64,000 nucleotides of DNA from Hyparrhenia diplandra (taxonomy: Eukaryota > Streptophyta > Magnoliopsida > Poales > Poaceae), in contig JADLZK010004543.1 of the NCBI GenBank assembly GCA_015847255.1, positions 682,001 to 746,000 of the forward strand. Reading direction: 5' to 3'. Positions within the stretch are counted from its first letter, which is position 1; the number at the start of each line of letters is the position of its first letter. Below, one piece after another: positions 33,261 to 44,599 of the stretch. Below the pieces are notes generated by a model, which did no database searches, was not told the DNA's origin, and saw only the letters and a list, made by a program, of their open reading frames with translations. Made by a program: the position numbers and the translations under genes.

Positions 33261-34178
33261 CAGATAAGTGAAGACCCAGAAGGCCTACGCATCTTCTACT
33301 GCTCGGTCCAGGTCTTTATCCTCAACCTCCTAACCATTATACTGTTTTTTATTCCTTGCCATGCATTGTAATTTTCGGTGCCAACGTATTCAAATTATAA
33401 TAGATATAGTTGAGATGACAGTGATAGATACATGTTCATGTGATTTATTAAAAAAAAATGAACATATCAAGCAGGTCACCACCAGTATATGTTTTAGACA
33501 GGTTTCACGGGTTTGATATTGTAATGTCACCCAGAATTATCATCTTGCATTCAGAATTCTGATATTTGTCATTTGGTCTTCCTTTTGGACGTAGGGAGGG
33601 AGCTGATGAGCCTGGTTGCAGCGTGAACCTCTGCCCCTTATTGTACTAATAAGGCATTATTCGAAGACTGGAGAGTTTCCAGGAAGAAGGCAGGCAACAA
33701 TTTGGTATTGGAATTTCTAATCACAATTCAACAGAGGAAGAAAGCAAAGAGAACAAGAATTCTGATAACCTGAGCCGAGCGGATGGTCGCAGGGTTGTAC
33801 TGCCCATCGTCCTCTCTCCCCGGCAACGTGGTCCCAGCAGCCACCGCCACTGGCAGTCTGCCATCCTTGGGAACGCCAGGCCGGGGAGGACGACTTGGCG
33901 TTGGCGAACAGTGATAATCGCATCACACTGGTGCGTGCTCGCCGCAGGGTATACTCTCATTCCCTCAGTGTATTGCTTTTTTTTAGTGTGTGTGAATTGA
34001 ACAGAGTACAAGGTAATACCAAATTTGTGTACTAATCCATGCAGACACTCTTGTGAAAACCGAAAGAAAACAATAACTTTGTCCTCTGCGTGTAAAAAAT
34101 ATAGTTGCATATCTTACTAATTTCTTCATTTTTAATGATTTATGTGGTTTAGTTTTCTTATGTTGACCAAGAATACTA

Positions 34179-34324
34179 CTTCTCCGTTCCAAATTATAGT
34201 TCACTTTAACTTTTCTAGATGCATTATTTTTACTATATATCTAGACATAGTGTATAACTAGGTGCAATGCAAAAGCAATGTATCTAGAAAAGCTAAAATG
34301 AACTACAATTTGGAACGGAGGGAG
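34179..34324. mobile_element. Stowaway MITE
   Basis: The ends CTTCTCCGTTCC and, inwards from the right, CTCCCTCCGTTCC, plus TA on both sides (34177-34178 and 34325-34326), match Stowaway/Mariner MITEs of grasses. The 146-base element folds into a long hairpin (AAATTATAGTTCA pairs with TGAACTACAATTT). It is nested in the Helitron. Confidence 0.9.
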
Positions 34325-34523
34325 TAGATTTGTGTACAAATGATAGACGTGCGCATTTGAATAAGTTACTCTAACAAAAAAAAAATCATCTTATAATGAT
34401 CTATGTTCTTTAGTTCCCTTCTGTTGATTAAAAATATTAGATTTGTATATTGCTATATAGATGGACAATTTTGTTTGAGAGTTTTTTATAGACACGTGCG
34501 TGTCGCACGTGCCTTTCAGCTAG

Positions 34524-35299
34524 TGAAGTAAAAAGAGAGCTAAAAAGGGAGCTAAAGTTTAGCTGTCAAGGCGGAACTAAACTGGACTAGGAGGCTACCT
34601 CACCTTTTAGTCCATTTGGATCAAACACCCCGACTAAATAAATAGACAAAAAGAGACCTTCTAGTCCACCAAACCAAACAGTTTTTACCAGCTGGTTTAG
34701 CTAGCTAAACTTTATCTCCTTTGAACCAAAAAAAAAGAGAAAAAGAGAAATCATCTCTTTACAACCTTAAGCTTATGCCCCCATCCATTAGAAGGTGAAT
34801 TCATGTCTGTCGGCACCCATAATAGCATCACGCATGGACGTACTGGTATAGCCAGGTCTCAATGCATCCCATTCAACATCGGGATAACTGAACTAGAAGT
34901 CTGATTCCAATTGGGACTTCCTAGCTAGGTAGAGCTTGGCTTTGCAAATCTGCCAGAGCCCAGGCTGATGAGTCTGAACGACAATGCCAACCATTCAACA
35001 TCGGTGGAGTTTGTTGCCTACATCTACAACTTCAGATCAAGCTGGTCTCGTGTTGGCTTATATATATCCGGGTGAATGATTTATTTGCAACATAAATTAA
35101 GGGCGTTGGTGGACTATTGTTATGGCTTGGTTTCTGTTACTGCTAGTACGTATATATGCATGACTTTTCATCTACGAAAATTTGGAGTTGATCGATTTTG
35201 GTTACAAACACTATATAATCTTGAGACATATTGTCACCAGATTCATTCGTAGTATATCATCGAGATAAGAAAAGGATTATATATGTACACGATGAGAAG
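34524..35299. other. Non-coding flank
   Basis: No gene seen. The phrase TTAGTCCATTT at 34605 also occurs at 32385 before the Helitron, so the host DNA around the Helitron contains short related repeats. Confidence 0.35.
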
Positions 35300-36110
35300 T
35301 AAATGTATACAAGTCATATCCGTTCAACATTTAGATGCACAGTTTGTAAATTTTCATTATTGTAACTGATCCTACTACTAGCTGGAATATTACTAATCGG
35401 AATGCATGCATTTCCTTCCTCCACAATCCTATATACGAGCTGTGCAGTCGAATTAGCTTACGGACAAGGTCCTTTCATTACATTCTTTCCAGATCATCCA
35501 TCCAGCAAGAAAGAATAGCGAGTCAAAGCCTTTCCATGCTGCCTTGGGTATGAGCTAACTTGATGGTAGATACCACAGGCTACCTTCCTTATGCTTCCTA
35601 TTCCCTTTGGTTTAGTTCCATAGTCACTGTGAGCATGTGACCATCACATTTTGTATTTCTAGTATTCAATCTAAGGAACATTATATAATGGTGCTGCCAA
35701 AGATTGAACTCAAACAAACAACTACCTTGTTGCTCATTCAGGTGAGGTTGGATTGGCATATATATAGGAGTCTCCTCCAAAAAGCATATATATAGGAGAA
35801 TGAGGGACGGAGCCAGAAAAAAAAAATAGGAGGGGCTGAAACTCACAAAGTATATAGTTTATTCATAGATTAATGATGAAATTCAAGAAATACACCATGA
35901 AAAAAATAAAGGATCTAGTTCATTTATACTTAAAATAGGAAGGTGGGGCTTAGGAGGGGCTCCACATGCCATAGAGCCGTAGGGGGCTTGAGCCCGGTTC
36001 CCCCCGTTGGTTCTGCGTCTGGTAGAGCAGTGGCATGTATTGATGCTACTGGCACACACACACACCCCTTAATTATATGCATGCAGGGCTCTTGAGGATA
36101 CACTTTCGAA
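35300..36110. repeat. Block Y2 with a 220-base insertion
   Basis: Paralogue of 27240-27806. Between about 35797 and 36022 it contains a stretch beginning GGGACGGAGCCAG with AGGAGGGGCT repeats and ending near GGTTCTGCGTCTGG, resembling common grass repeats with CAGGGACGGAGCC ends. No target duplication was found for it. Confidence 0.5.
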
Positions 36111-37123
36111 TTGGAACTCTACTCCGTTCAACATGTTGGTTGCATAACTAGTTTTTAGTTTCCATTGTAATTGATCCTACCATATTACTAGTTGGAATCC
36201 TTATGTTCCTATTACTAATTGGAGGCTCCAATAGATCCAGCACGTTAATTCACACCAGACGAGCAAGCAAGAAAAAAAAATGATAAATCCTTCAAATTCT
36301 CACAAAAAATTATAAAAAATATAGCTATTCGATTTGATGGACTCTAATCACAATTAATATCTATAGTCCCTAGATCTATATTGTGTTTTTCCAAAATATT
36401 ACCCGCCTTGCCATTTCAAAAAATACCCTAAGTAACACCCTAAACTATACCTTAATTACCTGTGCCTTTGCTATTATAAAACATAATGCTCTTAATTAGT
36501 GATAACTAAAACTCACCATGCATGGCAAATAACTGATCTGATTGAGATGTGACAAAGCGCCAATATATTGTCCCTCCCATTCTGTCTTTCATGGTATTAA
36601 TTTAGCCCTTCCGCCATTCAAGTCATCGAACTGCTTCAAGCAGAAAACGTAGATTCCAGCTATGAATACTATAAAATTGTAACGCAGTGAAGGATTTAGA
36701 CAACGAAGTGCAGGAGGGGCATGTTGCTGCGTGATATGATGCAGCTAACCACTAGCCCAAAAAAAAAATACGATCAATTTCTATTTCAGCTTCTATATCG
36801 CATGGTCCAGGCCATGCATCCTGTTCAGAATTTGAGCAAGCATGACAAGAAAACTTAATAAGACCTCTAGCTGTAATGTTACTCTATATCTGTACAAATT
36901 CATTACTAATAACACCCTATACACACATGAATTGTATCCGCTTATGCATTATATCTAGCTCATGATGTTTTAAGACAAATATTCTCCATATGAGCATGCA
37001 TTGTACACAAAGTAGATCAACGTCCTTGCTAATAGTACTCAGGAGTAGTGTATAAACCAAAATTCTTATTTTTTTAAAAAAAGTTCGAAGAGAGATTTAA
37101 TAAAAGGATATGTGACAAGCACA
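36111..37123. other. AT-rich non-coding stretch
   Basis: No genes, RNA genes or element ends recognised. Confidence 0.4.
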
Positions 37124-37345
37124 AGATCTTGCCCACAATAGGGACCGTTGTTTAGAAGGATATGACTGTTTATGGCACCATAGTACTGATCAGTTTCAAC
37201 TTAATTGAGGATTCATGAAGATCTTGCCCACAATAGGCACCGTTGTTTGGAAGGATATGACTGTTTATGGCACCATAGTACTGATCAGATTCAACTTAAT
37301 TGAGGATTCATTAAGATCTTGCCCACAATAGGCATCGTTGTTTAG
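37124..37345. repeat. 95-base tandem repeat, about 2.3 copies
   Basis: Units begin AGATCTTGCCCACAATAGG at 37124, 37219 and 37314. The first two are nearly identical and the third is cut after about 30 bases. Confidence 0.9.
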
Positions 37346-37679
37346 AATAAGTTTTTAGGTAATTGTGGTTGAACATATACCATATGTCATGTAAAGGAAA
37401 AACAGTGGATATGGGTGATAAAGAACATTGACATCAGTAAATAGACAACATACATAGAGTATATATTATGCCAGTTATGGTAAAATAGAACAAAGAGTAA
37501 CGTTCATTAGTAAGGGGATACAAATAATAACTAATGCATCTATGTCCTAATTAATTAGACTAGAATTGCTTATTAGACTACCTCTCCTTATCCAATCATT
37601 TGACGCGTTGAGGGACCGCAGTGAGGATTTTGCTTAACTTGGTTCTGATTTTACTGATTATTGGATAGAGGCACATCTG
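37346..37679. other. AT-rich non-coding stretch
   Basis: Nothing recognisable. Confidence 0.35.
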
Positions 37680-38032
37680 AACCACACATGTGTTACGAGA
37701 AACTGCATGTGTTGTTTATTACTCGTCACATTGCCACCGGTATTCGGTGTCTCAGCGGTGTGAACCAACTTTGTCAAAAACATATCCTTATATATAGAGA
37801 GAGAGTAGTAATGCTAGTAGGAGTCGCCTATTTTATTATTTTGGTGACCATATGCCTCTGCACACCAAAAGCAGGGTAGGACTTTTCTCAAACCGAAAAG
37901 TAGTAATTATAAGGCCTCAAAGAATCATAATGCTAATTCATTTAATTACACTGAAGTATCTGCACTAATGGAATCCGTATACTTTGTTTTTAGAGTACAA
38001 ATGGAATAATGAATTTTGCACTAGGTCATCAT
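37680..38032. repeat. Mosaic block X4, cut by CACTA end
   Basis: It matches the start of X1 (19735-20165), including AACTTTGTCA.AAACATA, CTCTGCACACCAAAAGCAGGG and GAGTATCTGCACTA-like text, up to TTTGCACTAGGTCATCAT. There the CACTA end begins. The continuation expected from X1 (CACATGCATGGCATAAC) is not found on the far side at 41580. Confidence 0.55.
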
Positions 38033-39440
38033 CACTACTGGAGGCTGAGCCTCTACCGAGCGCTAAAAGCGCTCAGTAAAGGCCTAATAGCCCTTGGTGG
38101 AGGCACTACCGAGCGGCGCCCTCGGTACCAGCCCCTCGGTGAAATCTTAAACGGGGAAAAGAGTGTACTCGAGAGCTCATAAACGGCCCCTCGGTGCAAC
38201 CCGTGCCAAATTGCACCGAGGGGCCCCCCCCCCATGCAAAACCTGGGCGTTACGTCGACGGCGTTTGCCACCGTCGACATCAACTACACCGAGGGCCACC
38301 TCAATTACCCTCTCGGTGCATTTTAATTTTTAAAACTTAAAAACATTATCTACCGAGCCCTCGTCGGAAGGGTGCTCGGTAGACTCAAAATTTTAAAACC
38401 CCGGACACCGGTTGCACCGAGGGCCAGCTCATCCATGCGCTCGGTGTAATATGGTCGTTGCAATCGAGGGGGCGGTACTTCGGTGAAACGACCATATTAC
38501 ACCGAGAGCTGGTTTCACCGAAGCGCTCCTATCGGTGTACACTGGGAACATGGGGGTTCCGATGCCCCCATCTCCCAGGTTCACCGAGTACTGCCATCGG
38601 TATAGCGTCCTGTACCGAGTGTCCCGCTCGGTGCAGTGACCATATTTTTGTTTTTTATTCCTGTTTTTCCCGGCCCACCTTTACAAATGATACATACAGA
38701 TCACATATATTTGACATCCATGCACCGATACAACTCATTCATCACATATATATATCACATACATGATCGAAACATAGATTAATTAGTCCAATATCCGGCA
38801 CAAGTCTAGTTACACTGATACAACTCATAGTCATCAAGTTTGAATGTACTCAACAAAAACAACAACAAAACCTAGAGCCTAATGGGTTAACTCAAGGCTG
38901 GTGGAGCTTGCACCAAAGCAATGGGTGGTCCAAATTAGCAATGTACTCAAGATATGAAGCATCTGCAGCTGCTCTCGTCGAAACTTCTTGTATTTGTTAC
39001 ACGGAAAACCACTCACCTGCTCATTGCATTTTGCCCAAGCTGTCATAGACTCCAGGAATGACCCCATGGTATACAACATACCAAGCCATAGCCTTAAAAA
39101 GTAGCAGCAAATGTTAGTCACGGTTTGATAACAAACATGAGGTAATATAGATGGGACCTCAGCATAATATAGTGTAGCCTTCTGCTAAAAAGCATAGAGC
39201 CTCTCACCTCCCCTTGATGCTCTCTCGAACATGAACAAGTGAGGATCATGGAGAAAGTGAGAAGCTCTATGTTCTTTCTGTTGAGCAGCGACATAAGTTT
39301 TGCATCACAGGCCAAGCCATAGCCTTTAAAAAGTAGAAGCAAATGTTAGTCACGGTTTGATAACAAATATGAGGTAATATAGATGGGGCCTCAAGATAAG
39401 ATAGTGTAGCCTTCGCTAAAAAGAACATGGAGCCCCGAAC

Positions 39441-40186
39441 ATACGCATGATTAATTTTGCATCAGTACCTAGGCATGCGTCTTTTCTCTTTCCTTTTGCC
39501 CATCATCAAGTGTGCATTCAGGTTGCAGCAGGTAATGAGACAAATAGAGTTTGTCAATAATGCCTTCTTAAGGTGTCTCATGTCTCTTAGAATTGATCCG
39601 ATCCCCCTCGGAATGGCAAGGACGAACACGCACAAAAACCAAATACGTTCGCACAAATCCATATTGCAACACACATATTCCAAAGACCACATTGGACCGA
39701 AAAACTCGCGAACTACAACATATATTTGCAAACCTCGAGCATCATCAGCTTTTTTTTTTTAGATAAAACGAGCATCATCAGCTATTTGGTCCAATATTCC
39801 TTTTGTGTGTCTACATCACACGTAACTTGATTTTTGCCGGCCATTCTCAGATATTGATGAGGAAATGCATCTTTCTTCGAGGTTCAGTCCTAAATTGTTC
39901 CGCTCACCTGGGTGGGCATGGCCCCCGCCCAGCCTGGCCTCATATACAAGCAAAGTGGCTCGGTGTTGAGAGCGACCTTGTGCTCCTTAAGCTTCTTCGA
40001 CATGGTGATTTGGCTATTCTCCTTCATGGCCCATGGCGCTCGGTCATGTTCAAGAACCAAATTGCAACATATGTGCCTATAAAGGATCCCCCAACCCATC
40101 GGGTCCACTCATAACAGTGGCACAATTGCTCTTGCAGTGTCATCATCATCTGATTGTCTTGGCAATCTCACTCAATTTTGTCAGGT
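39441..40186. other. Unique 745-base spacer of the CACTA palindrome
   Basis: This DNA has no counterpart in the 4425-11197 structure or elsewhere in the window, apart from an 18-base tail insertion. Frames are short. CCTATAAAGGATCCCC at about 40076 is TATA-like. Origin unknown. Confidence 0.5.
39736..39783 (-). mobile_element. LINE-tail micro-insertion with 15-base target duplication
   Basis: CGAGCATCATCAGCT occurs at 39736-39750 and 39769-39783. Between them are only 18 bases, a T run plus AGATAAAA, the same terminal sequence as the LINE fragment at 20766. Confidence 0.75.
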
Positions 40187-41579
40187 TCGGGGCTCCATGT
40201 TCTTTTTTAGCAGAAGGCTACACTATCTTATGCCGAGGCCCCATCTATATTACCTCATATTTGTTATCAAACCGTGACTAACATTTGCTTCTACTTTTTA
40301 AAGGCTATGGCTTGGCCTGTGATGCAAAGCTAATGCATTTGCTCCATCATCAAAAGAACATAGAGCTTCTCACTTTCTCCATGATCCTCACTTGTTCATG
40401 TTCAGAGAGCATCAAGGGGGATGTGAGAGGCTCTATGCTCTTTTTAGCAAAAGGCTACACTATATTATGCTGAGGCCCCATCTATATTACCTCATGTTTG
40501 TTATCAAACCATGACTAACATTTGCTTCTACTTTTTTAAGGCTATGGCTTGGTATGTTGTATACCGTGGGGTGTTTCTAGAGTCTATGACAGCTGGGCAA
40601 AATGCAATGAGCACGTGAGTGGTTTTCCAAGTAACAGTCACAAGAAGTTTCGCACGAGAGCAGCTGCAGATGCTTCCTATGCTGAGTACATTGCTAATTT
40701 GGACCACCCATTGCTGGTGCAAGCTCCACCAGCGCAGGTTAACCCATTAGGCTCTAGGTTTTGTTGTTGGTTTTGTTGAGTACATTCAAACTTGATGACT
40801 ATGAGTTGTATTAGTGTAACTAGACTTGTGCCGGATATTGGACTAATTAATCTATGTTTTGATCATGTATGTGATATATATGTGATGAATGAGTTGTATA
40901 AGTGCATGGATGTCAAATATATGTGATCTGTATGTATCATTTGTAAAGGTGGACAGGAAAAACAGGAATAAAAAAAAAATGGTCACTGCACCGTGCGGGA
41001 CACTCGGTATAGGACGCTATACCGATGGCGCGTTTCGTGAACACGGGAGATGGGGGCCTGGGAACCCCATGTTCCTGTGTACACCGATAGGAGCGCCTGA
41101 AACCAGCTTTCGGTAATATGGTCGTTTCACCGAAGCGCCCACGCCCCGGTGCAACGACCATATTACACCGAAGCGCATGCACGAAGCTGGCCCTCGGTGC
41201 AACCGGTGTCCAAGGTTTTAAAATTTTGAGTCTACCGAGCACCCTTTTGACAAGGCGCCGGTAGATAATATTTTTAAGTTTTTAAAAATTGAAATGCACC
41301 GAGAGGGTAGTTGAGGTGGCCCTCGGTGTAGTTGACGCCGACGGTGGCAAATGCCGCCGACGTGGACGCCTGTGTTTTGCGAGGGGGGCAGCCCTCGGTG
41401 CGCTTTGGCACGGGTTGCACCGAGGGGCCGTTTATGAGCTCTCGGTACACTCTTTTCCCCGTTTAAGATTTCACCGAGGGGCTGGTACCGAGGGCGGCGC
41501 CGGTAGAAAAGGCCCACCGAGGGCTATTAGGCCTTTATCGAGCGCTTTTAGCGCCGGTAGACGCCAACCTCCAGTAGTG

Positions 41580-42119
41580 TAAGCTGACCCTCACCCTCCT
41601 AGACTACCATACAAGGTGGTACTAAACCCACCAATGACAACTACACATGAGCCCCTTCGGCAACATTGGCCAACTTCACAACTACTACGGGCTTCTGATG
41701 GGCTAGGGTGTTGCAATTCACTCTGTACACTATGATGATTGTTGAAGGAATAAGGAATCTTGTGAAGTCACATGAATGCCATGTTTCCTCTAATTTCTCG
41801 GTGCCACCCATTCACATAAGAGATGGGGCAGCTGCAGCCATATCTTATCATGTGTAGTAGCAGTGATATGGAGAAGATATGATTGCCCGTTGGGGCAGAA
41901 TTTGGATTACATAGGGTGTAAACAGGGGAGAGGAAGCGGAGGGGGCACCCTATTTTATTACCGTCCATATATAGAGAGTGAGAGTTGGGATGCAAATACA
42001 AAACTGGACCATATTTTTAATATGTCACATGTAAATACACAACTACATTCACGTATATAAATACATGTACGCATACAAGCACTAATGGTCATATATATTA
42101 TAATTGGTTCTGGCTTTAA
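41580..42119. other. Non-coding flank, right copy of 11198-11736
   Basis: Nearly identical to the left copy. No gene. Confidence 0.5.
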
Positions 42120-42977
42120 GGCTGTCCGCACCGCGGGACGGTACCCCGTACTGGAGGGAACATTTACAGATAATTGTGCTGCACTGCTGTACTGGGAGAG
42201 GAAGGCTACCGGCCCGTTTCCTTCATTCTCAGCGCGTTTCAAGCCCCATCCCCTCCAAGACGCCAGCGTGAGAGAGAGAGCGCGCCTCGCCAGTTGGGAG
42301 GGAGAGAGAGAGTCCGCCCACCGCTTCCTCCGCCACCACCGTGACCTCCATGGACGCCCCGGGAACTCCATGGCCACCGCCGAGCGCCGCCACGCTGCCG
42401 AGCGCTGTCGCTGCCGGGCCGAGCGCCGCCGCCCTCGCTTTCCCGCTGCGCGCCCGGGCAGCCGCCCGCCGCCATGCTCCCACGGCAGCGCGATGATCCG
42501 CCCTAGGGAAGGGGAGACGGAGAAGGGGCGCCGCCGCCTGGCCTCTCGGGCCTTCCGCCGCCGCAGATCCGGCCGAGGCTAGCCGAGCTCGATGGTGGCC
42601 GCCCCCTGCGGTCGCCCGCCGGGCCCGCCATGGCCCGCCGCCGCAGATCCACTCGAGGCCGGCGAGCCCGAGGCGAGCTGGAGCTCGATGGTGGGGCGCC
42701 CTGCGTCGCCCGCCGTCCGCCATGGCCGCCACGCCGCCGAGCGCGATTCGACGGGCCGATCAAGGCCGACGGGCGGGCGGGACGACCGAGAGAGGCCGAG
42801 GGAGCGGTCAGCGCGTAAGGGAGGGGAGAGGAAGAAATCCCGACGCATGGGACCCGCAGGAGAGTATAAAGTATGGGATAAAGTTTGATGGCTGCAGTGA
42901 AACTGGAAAAAAACATATTGGGCCCATGTGCAGGAGGGATACAGTTTGATTATAAAGGTTGAGCGGTGCGGATAGCC
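42120..42977. mobile_element. PIF/Harbinger-like element with GC-rich cargo (right copy)
   Basis: Same ends and same TAA flanks (42117-42119 and 42978-42980) as 11737-12598. The AT-rich ends match closely while the GC-rich centre differs by many small indels, so the ORFs there are not conserved between copies. Confidence 0.6.
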
Positions 42978-43067
42978 TAAGACGTGGAAGACATGATGGT
43001 GGATTGCAGAGTATTTAATATGTACACCCACATACACCCATCCCTTATTATAGATATTGAAATTGAT

Positions 43068-43198
43068 CATGTATCCAGTAGTTGTAGGTTGTGATCCAGT
43101 AACTTGTGGTTACCACTTCAACTCTTGTTCAACTTTCACTTTATTCTACTTAATGAAATACGCACAATGGGCGGTCTCGAAAAAAAAAAAAAAAAAAA
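43068..43198 (+). mobile_element. 5'-truncated LINE tail (right copy)
   Basis: Same insert and same 16-base target duplication (43052-43067 and 43199-43214). The A run is about 20 long here and about 9-10 in the left copy. Confidence 0.75.
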
Positions 43199-43214
43199 AG
43201 ATATTGAAATTGAT

Positions 43215-44185
43215 GAAGTCACTATAGATATGTCAATGTTGACAGACATATCTTCTGTATTAAAAAGACTAGTGCCATATACATGCATATAATAAATCAA
43301 AGAAATGGTACCATCTTTCTCAAAGTGTAGGACTCAGCTTCAACCATAAGAAACAAAGCCAGTTCACAATAAGATAATGACTTCAGACATATCTAGCGCA
43401 TTAAAAAGATTGCACCATATATTCATTCAATAAATCCAAAAAAATGAAATCATCTTACTTAAGTGTAGGACTCACCCTGGGTGAGCAGGTTCAACCATAT
43501 GAAACCAACCGCACTTAGGAACACAAGAATAAGCTTGTTTTTTTGGGAAAGGACAAGAATAAGCTTGTACATTGTTGTCAGCTATTCCAGTCAAGCTCGA
43601 TGCAATTTGACTCCTATGGATACTCTTTTATTTTGGCTTTGGCTTTTATACAAGTGTGTAAGTCAGACAATTGACATATCTATAGTGACTTCATCAATTA
43701 TACATTTAAATGTAGTGTGACCTGCATTAAATTGTCTGACTTATTTGAATGATTTAAAATATCAAGCATTACATTTATTCCTGTCATCTCATTAGTCATA
43801 ACACGAGCATGCAGTCACTGATGAAAGTTGCTCTAGAACCTCACTGCGATCGTCGTATCCGGCGTGGTCGACGGTGCGCCCAGCTGGGGACCCTCCCACT
43901 CGTCGAGGAGCACCCAGCGTGCCTGTCTCTCAGGGCTGGGGTCGCGGAATGCCAACTTCACAGCCAGACGGTCACTGCGCCTCGGGAACTAGTTGTCACT
44001 GACCGCGCGCGCGCACACCGGGCGTTTGGGAACGCGAACAGTGGCTGTTCGAGGGGCAGCTCCAGAGAAGCGATGAAGTCGTCGACAATGTTGTTCACAC
44101 TGCTTTCCTGATGCTTCCCATTCTGATCTCTTACTGTGCCTCTTAGCTTCTTCTTCATAGTCCCTATGACCATGTGACCATGACA
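43215..44185. repeat. Right copy of 12827-13800
   Basis: Contains the same inverted repeats, the 141-base repeat and the doubtful minus-strand frame (43958-44173). The first part is almost identical to the left copy. The GC-rich part (43850-44050) differs by several indels. Confidence 0.6.
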
Positions 44186-44597
44186 TGTTGGAGCAGGATC
44201 ACCTCGTTCTTCCTAGAACGTCGACGACGAACGGCGCCGTGGTGACCACGGTGACCAGCGAGTAGATGTAAACTGGAAGGAAAACAAAACAATATAAACG
44301 ATGATAACAACGATGTGTTGCTGCCAATCTCGCGGCGCTCAACGACCTCCCTCGACTCTTTATTTATAGCCTTTGATCATTACAAGACTCCCACGCCACG
44401 ACGAAGTCGGTGCGCGACGCCGTTGCACCTTGGCGGCGCGGCGCTCATGCGCGCTGACCGCGACATGGCGCGTTCAACCATCTAGACTCGGGTAGATTAC
44501 GACCGGGCATGTCACCAATCGTATCTCCCTCTAACTAACTCCAAACGCTAACTGAATGAAAGATCACATGACTCTTAGTGCAACAAATTGGCTAACA
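44186..44597 (-). repeat. 3' LTR (right copy)
   Basis: TGTTGG...CTAACA, partner of 48916-49323. Confidence 0.9.
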
Positions 44598-44599
44598 AA

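Larger units (their letters stand above)
9784..33637 (+). repeat. Left copy of a 30.4-kb-period direct duplication
   Basis: From AGGTTCGGGGCTCC at 9784 the sequence runs collinear with 40183 to the end of the window, where 33637 pairs with 64000. All nested transposons and their target duplications are shared. The offset drifts only from 30399 to 30363 over about 24 kb. Sequence before 9784 does not match sequence before 40183. Confidence 0.95.
32415..34523 (+). mobile_element. Non-autonomous Helitron, about 2.1 kb
   Basis: The 5' end TCTATACTATAAAAGAG follows an A, and the 3' end CTAG precedes a T, giving insertion between A and T. A hairpin with an eight-base stem (CACGTGCG / CGCACGTG, 34493-34511) lies eight bases before CTAG. 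All of these are Helitron hallmarks. The interior carries a GC-rich segment (32600-33260) of unknown origin and a later Stowaway insertion. No Rep/helicase frame is present. The right copy starts at 62768 and is cut by the window end. Confidence 0.85.
38033..41579. mobile_element. Palindromic CACTA structure at the duplication junction
   Basis: The left end is CACTACTGGAGG at 38033 and the right end CCTCCAGTAGTG ends at 41579. Arms 38033-39440 and 40187-41579 (about 1.4 kb each) are reverse complements over their whole length, including subterminal arrays and the GCAAATGTTAGTCACGGTTT region. The right arm is the duplicated copy of 9788-11197. The flanks are CAT on the left and TAA on the right, so they do not form a target duplication; TAA is the duplication of the 4425-11197 structure. 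No transposase frame. Confidence 0.8.
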
